DNA of 64,000 nt, taken from Edaphochlamys debaryana (lineage: Eukaryota > Chlorophyta > Chlorophyceae > Chlamydomonadales). The notes under the pieces were generated by a model. That model worked only from the letters and a program-made list of their open reading frames with translations, did no database searches and was not told where the DNA came from. Within the stretch, counting starts at the first letter, position 1. Each line of letters begins with the position of its first letter. This document shows positions 56,386 to 64,000 of the stretch, piece by piece. The translations under genes were made by a program, and so were the position numbers. The stretch lies in the NCBI GenBank assembly GCA_016858145.1, contig JAEHOE010000011.1:62001-126000 (forward strand), written 5' to 3'.

Positions 56386-57736
56386 GGCGGAGGCGGCGTG
56401 GCCTTGTTGGGGCGAGGGGGGCCCAGGGGTTGCGGCGGGGGGCGGCAGTGCGGCTGCTGACCTGGCGGGACCCGCCTTTGGGCGGGCCCCCCTGATGCGG
56501 CTGCGCCCAAGCCGCACAGGGCGTTGAGGCGGTGAGGCGGCGTGGCCTTCTTGGGGCCTGGGGGACCGCTGCCCCGTGGGAGGAGGGCCATACACCGGGC
56601 GGCGCCGAGGCCGATGCGGCGGCGGTGTCGGGGCCCGGGCTGGGGAGCGCTGCTGCCATTGCGGCGGCGTTTCGGGTGTGCGCTCTGCCTCTGAGGCGCG
56701 GTTGAGAGCGTTGCTATGAACTCTTGCTGTCTGACCGGGATGGTGTGGGAATACTGTGGAGAGTGCGGAGGGCCTGGGGCGTGCATGGAACTGAGGGGCG
56801 GGGCAGGTAGAGACTGGCCGGACTGAAGCAGGAGCGAGTGAGCGAGAGCGTTTGAGAGGCCACAAGAGCCATAACCTTTGTTCGATTCATGTGCTTCGCA
56901 TGAGTAGTAGCGGGTGGGGAAGCTACCGTAGATCGGGTGCACTGCAGTAGGAGGGCCCGATGGACGGGGGCTGTCTTGGCTGCTCAGGAACTGGACTCCC
57001 GCTTGTGGGGCAGCCTTTCGGTGACACCACCCGAGTTAGGTAGGCAGGATCAGGGAGATTGGCCACATAGCCTTTGCCTCAGGAGTAGGAGGTGAAGCCA
57101 AGTTGGCCGCGTTGGCTGGGGGCTGGACGCATTGCTGGACCCACGGCTGAGGCGTAGGGCGGCTGTTGGGCGGCTGGGGATCGCCAGATGTTGGTACAAG
57201 CGTGTACAAGCGCTGCCGTGTCTGTGCACCTGCGCTGCTGCAAGCAGCCAAGGACCCTCACCTGGGCCTCGCCCTGCCTTTCCCCTAGTAGCAACCCACC
57301 CGACAGCGGGGAGCCGACACTTAGGCCCCATATATATCATGTGTGCTGGACGAGCAGGTGCTGCAGCAACAGCAGCCACACGTCGCTGTTGAGCCCCCTG
57401 TCCCCACTGTGGGGCTCCTTGCCAATGTTAGGTCATCGATCACCTTTGCGCTGGAGGTCGGGCAGGGCGAGGGGGGCATGGGCTGAAGACGAGGGGAAGG
57501 GCTAGGAGGAGGGGGGAGGCAGAGGGGGGCGTGGGGTGCTGCGCAGCACGACGGCAAAAACCGCACGCGTCCGGACAAAGGAGCGCAAGTCCTGCGCACC
57601 TGCTATCTGCTATAGATAATAAGAGCTTTCAACATACTGATGATTTCCATGTAGCTGCACACCGACTAGTATGGCAAAATTGTGCTTCCTTTGACTGCAC
57701 CGCACCGCTGCGAACAACATCGCTAGCGCCGGTAAC
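56386..57736. other. Intergenic between RRN3 and the leucine-rich protein gene
   Basis: RRN3 3' UTR first, with two imperfect copies of a GGCGGCGTGGCCTTSTTGGGG phrase near 56393 and 56530. A TATATAT word at 57331-57337 lies 400 bases before the next start codon. No CDS was seen. Confidence 0.45.
57331..57337 (+). promoter_or_regulatory. Possible TATA box of the leucine-rich protein gene
   Basis: CCCATATATATCATGTG stands out in a GC-rich region, 400 bases before the ATG. Distance implies a long 5' UTR, so this is tentative. Confidence 0.25.
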
Positions 57737-60283
57737 ATGGCTAGCTCACGCGGCTCAACAGCGCTTGAGACCGTACTGCGCCAGCTGGGCGTGGAAGGCG
57801 CAGACAAGATTGTCGATGCCCTTCTCCCGGTGCGCTTGCTTGCTTAGCCGCCGTGCCTGATTGCAGGTTGTAGGATGAGGGCCAGCCGCTTGCTTGTGCC
57901 CGTCGCGCACACCTGCCGCTCGACAGCCACGTGCGGCCTCCCGTCCCCGCTTCCCCCGCTGACACCCTCTCTCCCCGGCCATGGTCATCCTCTCCAGCCA
58001 CCCAGCGCACCTGGCCGTCGCACCAACCTCAGCAATGCAAGGCTGGCCTGCCGTGCCCTGACTTCTTTCCTGGACAGCGGGGTCCGGAAGCTCTACTTCA
58101 ACGTGCGCCTGGACGGCACCCCGCGACAGGTGGGGCCCCCGCACGCGTGTCCCATAGCGCCCATCCCAGAAAGCGCGCCCCCTCCACCCTGGCAAGCTCT
58201 TATGACAGCACTGTCGACCGTCTGCAGGTACCGCGCCTGGAGCGCTGGGAGCGCGTAAAGAGCCTGGAGCTGGTTCTCCATCCCGTCGCCGACGAGGAGG
58301 AAGACGATGGCAATGCCGACGTGCGCGAGGAGCTCCACTCGCTGATGCTGCTTCCGCTCAGAGTCCAGTCCCCGGAGGCCCTTCAGCGCATCACGACGCT
58401 GGCGGTCCGGTGGGAGCCGGCCTTCATCGGCATGGGCGTCGCGGAGCCATCCCTGCAGCAATCCGTGCCGCCGCTCGCCATCTCGATGCTCGCACAATAC
58501 CTGCCTTCCCTCAAGGAGCTAAACCTGGATCTCCCCATCAACACGGTGCTGTTTTACAACTGGCAGCACATGTACGAGTCGCTCGCCGCTCTGCCACACC
58601 TGGACTCGCTGCGGCTCACCAGCTGCGAAGCGCTGCACGGAATCGCCGCTCTGGCGCCGCGCCTCAAGCGCCTGCGGCTCTCGCCCACCTACATCTGCAG
58701 CTCCATGGCGGTCCCGCCGGCCGCCGTCGCGCAGCTCGGACAGCTGACGGCGCTCACACACCTGGGCGTGGCGCACGGGCGCTTCGAGACGGGCACGCTT
58801 CGCGACCTGCTCAGCACGCTCCCCGCCGGCAAGCCCGAGTTCCGCCTGGCCCTCGCCCACATCCCCACCTCCCCCGGCGGCAGCTGGACGTCGGAGTTCC
58901 GCGCCGGCCGGATGCGGGAGCTGAGCTTCCAGGGCAAGATCGGCGACCTGGCGGCGGCCGCCGCCGGCATCATCCTGCCGTCACTCGGGCTCGGGGACCG
59001 TCTCGGGCTGCTCCACCTGGTCTCCATCTCGCTGCAGGGCGAGCCGCTGGGGCAGGCGGCGCTGGCTCCGCTGCAGGGCCTGCTGGGGCGCTGCGACCGG
59101 GTGCAGCTGGGCGCCCTGGGCCTGGCCCGCAGCCCCGCCGCGGCGCCCGTGGCGCAGGCCCTGGCGCTATTCGGGCCGCCGCAGTCGGTGGTGTGGGACG
59201 TCCACTTCGGCTACTATTCCAAGGTGCAGTTCCCGGCGGCGCCGCCAGCGCCGGCGGCGGCGGCGGCGCCGGCGGCGGTGCCGGCTCCTTCGGCGCCGGC
59301 GGAGCACGCGGCCGCTGGCCCCGTGGCCGCCGCCGCCGCCGCCGCACCGCCCGTGCCCCTCCCGGCGCCGGCCGACGTGCTGCAGAGGGCGGTGGACCGG
59401 CTGGCTGCGGCGCACGTGGGCCAGCCCATCGCGGCCGCCGCCCCGCACTTTGCCCGGGTGCTGCTGGCTCGCGGCGCGGGGGTCAGGCTGCTCGCCCAGG
59501 CGCCCAGCGGCATCCTGGACTGGCTGAACGAGCTGGCGAGGGGCCACGCGCCCGCGGGCTCGCCCCCTGACTACAAGGCCGTGGGGGCGGTGCGCGTGCT
59601 GCCCTCGGCCTCGGCGGTGCTCCTTACCCACAGCGAGGCGCCCGGAGCGCTGGAGGCGCTTGCAGCCGCCGCCGCAGCCGCGGCCTCCGGGCAGCCGGGC
59701 TTCTTCCAGCTGGTCGGCCTGGGCACGGAGGTCACCAGGGCCGACCCCGCCCGCGCCCTGTCGCCCGAGATCTCAAAGGTGCGAGCTGGAGGCAGGCAGG
59801 CGGCGGCAGCTTGGGTTACTGGGTTTGCCTCTAGCCTGCCGGCCGGGATAGGTTGCTGCCTCAAGCTGTGGGCTGCAGCACGGCGGGCGCCTCGTTCCCC
59901 TAGGCGCCAGGGTCCCGCGCCTTGCTACCCCATGCCCCGCCCACCGCGCCCACAAGCCGTTGAGCAGGCATTGCGCGCCCCTAGTACCCGCCACCCTGCA
60001 CCCTGCCTGCCCCAATTGCTGCCATCCCATGGGCAGCACGCGACTGGTCTCCCAGGCCGTCCCCTCGCGCACTCGCTTGCACTGCACACCTGTTCTACCC
60101 CCTCCACAGTGTAAGGACACACACCCTCCCCCCGCCTTCCGCTTACCCCAAGCGCAGGCCGTGGAGGAGGCGCTGCTCGCCGGCGCGGGTCACGGCGCAG
60201 CGGCCCTCCTCGAGTGGGTCGTGGGCTTCACGGCCTTCCTGAAGAGCCTGCCGGAGCCGCAGGGCCTGGACACGGACTTCTGA
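57737..60283 (+). CDS. F-box-like leucine-rich repeat protein
   Basis: Four exons in phase: 57737-57829, 57998-58129, 58228-59778, 60158-60283 (633 residues). ATG context is AACATGG. Residues 1-75 look like a degenerate F-box: VDALLP, then SNARLACRALTSFLDSGVRKLYF. Leucine-rich repeats follow at about 90-310 (LPSLKELNLDLP, LPHLDSLRLTSCEALHGI, LAPRLKRLRLS, LTALTHLGVAHG). A Pro/Ala-rich linker at about 410-460 leads to an alpha-helical C-terminal part. Many volvocine genes have this layout; function is unknown, but an F-box protein would select targets for ubiquitination. The F-box call is weak and based on pattern only. Confidence 0.7.
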
Positions 60284-62130
60284 GCCATGGAAGGAGAAGG
60301 GGGAAGGGGCAGGAGCGGATGCGCGCAGGCGGAGGCGATCAGGTAGAGGCGGAGGGGCAGGAGTGCAGGCGCACGGTTGGAGGGCTGGGTCTCGAGAGTT
60401 TTGTCAGGTGTCGAGCCAGGCCCTGGCGGCGGCGTTGGCGCCACCACGACTGGGGCGGCGAGGCATTGCCAGCATTTGCGGTGAGCTTGTTATCACGACG
60501 TTTGTTGGGGGGGCCGGGTGTTCAGGGTTTGCAGGGGCGGCATTGCGGCTACCGGTATGTGTGCGGATTGCGAGCAATGGCATGAGCGAGCGACTTGAGT
60601 GTATGAGGTGTCCGTGGGGGCACGGGCCGCTGGGCTGGGAGATTGTTGATGTGTTAACTTGACAAGAGAACGGGTGCGGAAGACATAGGGAGTTGGGGCG
60701 TGAGCCTGACAGGCCAGGGGTCAAGGTCAGAAGCATGGCATCATTCTCGAGGCCGGGCGTGCGCGTGAGCCCTGATAAGACGTGGTTCGGCACTGTTGGC
60801 TGTGAGCCGAGGGCTTCGTGATATAGAGGCACTGACACCTGGCGCAGACGATGTACTAACACATGATGCACTGCAGGGCCGTGCGGGTTGCTGTTGGGCA
60901 AGACTCCCCGTTGCGGGGCAGCCCCATAGAGGGCACCTTTGTTGTGGATGCCTGAAGAACGGGCGACGAGGACAGTCGGACAGAGGCTACGTTGGATGGA
61001 GCTAAGGATACATAGGCTGCATGTTGAGGCAGGGGTGGGTTAGCAGGGGCCAGGTGCATGAGCCGCTTGCCCTTTTGCGCAAGGCGGTTGAGGCTGAGGC
61101 CAACTGGGCGTGGGAGCCGGGTGCACTGCACAGGTTCCGGGCAGGGCGCCGCCTGTCTGAGTGAGCAGATAGTGCCGTGGGTGAGTGCTGGCCAGCACGC
61201 TGCTGCTAGGCGGTGGAGGGCAGGGGTGGGGTAACCACAAGGCCCTAGCTCTGACACGCTTCCGTGCCTGTAAGCTGCTGTCGCTGTCCCCTGACTGTGC
61301 AGGCGAGCTGCTTGTCAAGGTCAAGTCATCCGCGTCAAACCCAGCCCACCAGTCCCTTGCCCAGCCCGAACGCACGGCATCGACCATCGAGCTTCAAGGC
61401 CCACTTGCTGCCCTGCTGCTAAGCGCTGGTGGCTACCCCACCGCTTGTTGTGTCCCCTTCAACGCGCATTACTGCTTTCCGCCCCTCCACAAAGCGCTTC
61501 ACACAAGCGACACAGCGGCCAGGGTCTGGCGCCAAACCACCCCACGAGAATGACATCGCCCTGCTAGCTCTACCCCGTATGCTGGCGAGCGCGAGCTGCG
61601 GACTGCGTTACCCGCAGGCCTGCGGGCAGTCCTGGCCCTGTTCGCCTCGTGCTGCAAGCGGGCCGCTACCTGAGTCAGGCATAGTCAGTGAGGTTGGTGG
61701 CCGCGGAGAGCACTCGGGGGCGGTAAGGCAGACATCAGGTCAGAAGCTACACGAGCAAGTCCCGACCACACCACTGCCCGTGAACCGGGCTGATCCTTGT
61801 CTCTCACGCATCAACCTCAGCCAGGATCATGATCGATACTTTGGGTTCATCATTCCCCTTGTCATCATGGGAACCCGTCATGGCTTACTCAGCCTGCTAA
61901 ACTAGGTCATCAGTCAAACTACCCTGCCGTCAGGTCCTGCCAGTTACGGCCATGTTTCATACAGCCGTCCGCATTTCTGCCTGCGCACATCATGTGCCCT
62001 ACCCGTGCTCCCCGTCCCTGCTACGCGCGCCCCTGCTCCCGTGTCACCAGGGCCCTCACCATCTGTTGCTGCCAGGGCAAACCGGCACCACCGCCCCCCT
62101 CCGGCCGCTGGCTCCGCGCCCTTTGCCAGC
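60284..62130. other. Intergenic, convergent 3' ends of the leucine-rich and OB-fold genes
   Basis: About 1.85 kb without a supported exon. A TGTAA at 61269 may end the leucine-rich gene's transcript. Confidence 0.45.
61269..61273 (+). terminator. Candidate TGTAA polyadenylation signal for the leucine-rich protein gene
   Basis: First TGTAA after the stop, about 985 bases downstream, close to the spacing for the cyclase and RWP-RK genes. Confidence 0.3.
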
Positions 62131-62817
62131 TTAGGCCCCCACGGTGACCAGCTCGAACTCTAGTAGGGACATGTTGTTGGTCGTCTGCAGGGGAGGAATG
62201 GCACGCAGTTGAAAGGACTGGCAGGCAGCCTTGGATGGGGGCGCTGGGTCGCTGGCGAACATGCCCCAACACAACCAGCGCCGATCGGTGCCCGCTGTTG
62301 CCCCGTAAGATTATTGCGTGACCCTATAATCCCAGGTGGCTGCGCCCGCTGCTCACGTTGACGGGTCCTTGCAGATCATCGGCGGACTCAACCTTGCCGG
62401 CCGCGTCCAGCGCGAGCCGCATCGAACCGCGGTACATCTCAACCTTAGCTCCTTTAAGGGTAATCGTCGCGTCCTTCTGCGCCACGTCCACTGCGGGAGG
62501 GGACACGGAGTCACCTCTGTGCAACGGGTCGCAGCAGCAGCAGCACGTACCTTGCTCATTCCGCGCAACGAATATGATCACGCCGGTGCTGTCTGCCACC
62601 AGGCACTCCGCGACCTTCATCGACGGAGCCTTCCCCCGCTGCCGCTCCACCACGGTCGCGGCATTGACAACCTGCACAAGGCGATACCCAACAAGCTGAA
62701 GCGTGCCTTTTGATAGATAAATAGCTATGCAGCGAGGGGGGCAGTCTAGGCCCGCACCTTGACGGTCAGCGTGAGGTTCTTGGCATCGGGGCGCACAGCG
62801 GCGACGGTGGTGGCCAT
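62131..62817 (-). CDS. Small OB-fold nucleic-acid-binding protein, At4g28440 type
   Basis: Four exons on the minus strand: 62817-62758, 62671-62551, 62490-62357, 62184-62131 (122 residues, stop TAA). The whole chain is one OB fold: KNLTLTVKV, then MKVAECLVADSTGVIIFVARN, VDVAQKDATITLKGAKVEMY, RGSMRLALDAAGKVE and NNMSLLEFELVTV. This order and the words AECLV, TGVIIF and RGSMRLA match the plant family of Arabidopsis At4g28440, related in fold to the SOSS-B/hSSB single-stranded DNA-binding proteins. The biochemical role is not established in plants. No extra domain or targeting peptide was seen. Confidence 0.85.
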
Positions 62818-64000
62818 TTTGCGGGTAGCTATCGAGGTAGATATGGACAGGTGAGGGTATGGCCACTGTGTGGGGGCACGCAGGGGCGAGGTTGCTGGAG
62901 GTGCAACATGCTGCATGGGACTGGGACGAGCGGGGCCAAACATAAACACACGGGATGCGTGCAGCCTCGCCGGTGACTCTAGACGTGACCTGCACTGTGC
63001 CTGTGAATTTTACTAGCACGGTGACTGCATACTCCGACTTGCGCGCGCGAACCCATCCACACATGTCGGGAGGGATACCGCAGCGTGGACACGTGATAGG
63101 AGTGATCACTGCGAACATATGAAGCCTGTTTGATCCGCCAAGTTGATCGGAGCCGAAGCCGAGGGGGCGTGGTCAGAGGTACCATACCCCGAAGACCCCG
63201 CCGGCCCGCCCGGCTCGGCCCGCGGCTCCTTAGGACAGGGCCAGCTCATTCCGTCAGACATCTTTGCCCGGCCCTGTCAGCTCTGACAGCGATGACGGGC
63301 ATGTGGAGCAGCTAAGCGTGGCAGGGGGCCTCACGCTCCATCCGGTACGACAGCCCACGGCACGAATTCAGGAGCCCTGGACGCGAGGACGCGTGGATTC
63401 ACGATCCGAACCTTGCAGTCCAGGATGATTAGGGTGGAAGTCAGCGCGGGCGGCTGGTCGGGGTGTAGGACCCGCTGCCTCACGCGCCTCCGTCTATGGT
63501 GGCGGTTGCAGGCCGTCTGGCGGGAAGCGCCGACACCAGGACCCCAGCCGTGGCCCTAGAGAGGGGCGGGCAGGAGGGGGCGCCGGCCGCAGCGGATGGA
63601 CCGAGGGAAGACAGGCATGGTGCTGCAAGCGGATGCAGCAGCCACGATCGGGCTTCCGGCCGACGCCGGACCTAGCCCGGACTCGCCGGACGGGGCCGCC
63701 GGGTGCGGCTGGGCGGGGCGGTCAGCCGCAGCGCCAGCGGCCTCGGTCCGGGTTCGGACAACGGACCGGACGGCTTCCGAACCGGACCGGACGGCTCCCG
63801 GACCGGACCGGACAGCGCCCGGAGCTCCCGCAGCCCCAGCCTCAGGGAGCGGCTGGCGGGGGCGCTGGGGGGCCTGGGCGGGCTGTTGCGCAGGATCAGC
63901 TGCGAGCAGCGGTAGGCGCAGCACGCACCGCACGAGCAGGCACAGCAGGAGGGCGCCGAGGGCACGCCTCGGATCACGGGACGAGGGCGGCGGGCCGCCA
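62818..64000. other. Upstream of the OB-fold gene and unresolved right end
   Basis: 62818-63150 is the likely promoter and 5' UTR of the OB-fold gene. From 63160 the sequence becomes GC-rich again with several open frames on both strands, but no domain or firm splice chain. A coding exon is plausible at 63700-63915 because of the in-frame 21-base repeat, but the strand cannot be decided. Confidence 0.35.
63762..63824. repeat. 21-base tandem repeat, three units
   Basis: Three units of a CGGACCGGACGGCTCCCGGA-like sequence. The period is a multiple of three; on the plus strand it reads GPDGFRT-type heptads. It may be part of an exon. Confidence 0.8.

Noticed and set aside
57931..60114. 727-codon single frame for the leucine-rich protein
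   Set aside because: It runs through two introns and misses the true first and last exons; the spliced model has good consensus sites and keeps phase.
63556..63977. Minus-strand frames at the right end as a gene
   Set aside because: Both strands are open because of the 21-base repeat and high GC content; no start, splice chain or domain decides between them.

Overview
The window looks like nuclear DNA of a green alga of the Volvocales/Chlamydomonadales type (Chlamydomonas-like). It is very GC-rich. Genes are split into many short exons by GT-AG introns of about 100-350 bases, with two GC-AG introns as well. The proteins carry long runs of Ala, Gly and Pro encoded by GCG/GGC triplets. Recognisable families are eukaryotic, and several have volvocine character: RWP-RK factor, TKL-type kinase, PAS-guanylate cyclase. 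No bacterial operons, CRISPR, rRNA or complete tRNA gene was seen. Gene models were built by hand from splice sites; every internal exon was checked for phase continuity. The outer ends of several genes remain uncertain.

Layout, left to right: (1) 112-4033 (+), 3' part of a DIS3L2/SOV-type RNase II exonuclease. (2) 5162-7959 (+), an RWP-RK transcription factor with a low-complexity N-terminus. (3) about 10424-16417 (+), a large Ala/Gly/Pro-rich protein of unknown function. (4) 17049-22274 (-), a young non-autonomous LTR retrotransposon with a gag gene and no pol (TR-GAG type). (5) 23380-28479 (+), a TKL-like protein kinase with two very large insertions. (6) 31376-44345 (+), a PAS plus class III guanylate cyclase whose first visible intron contains (7) a 6.8 kb Ty3/Gypsy chromovirus at 31820-38619 (-). 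(8) 46836-48645 (-), a coiled-coil protein with an Arg/Asp/Glu-rich tail, divergent from (9) 49032-56385 (+), the RNA polymerase I initiation factor RRN3/TIF-IA in 16 exons. (10) 57737-60283 (+), an F-box-like leucine-rich protein. (11) 62131-62817 (-), a small OB-fold protein of the At4g28440 type. The last kilobase is unresolved.

The genes do not form one pathway. Several touch RNA or gene control (DIS3L2, RRN3, RWP-RK, the coiled-coil RD/RE protein, the OB-fold protein) and two are signalling enzymes (kinase, cyclase). The most interesting structure is the cyclase: its PAS domain is encoded on both sides of a 6.9 kb intron created by an antisense Gypsy element that landed 17 bases before the 3' splice site, and the flanking exons still match in phase. 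The two retrotransposons, although from different groups, share nearly the same primer-binding site and the same LTR layout (TATA box, then TGTAA 60-90 bases later), which gives a direct view of the host's promoter and polyadenylation signals.
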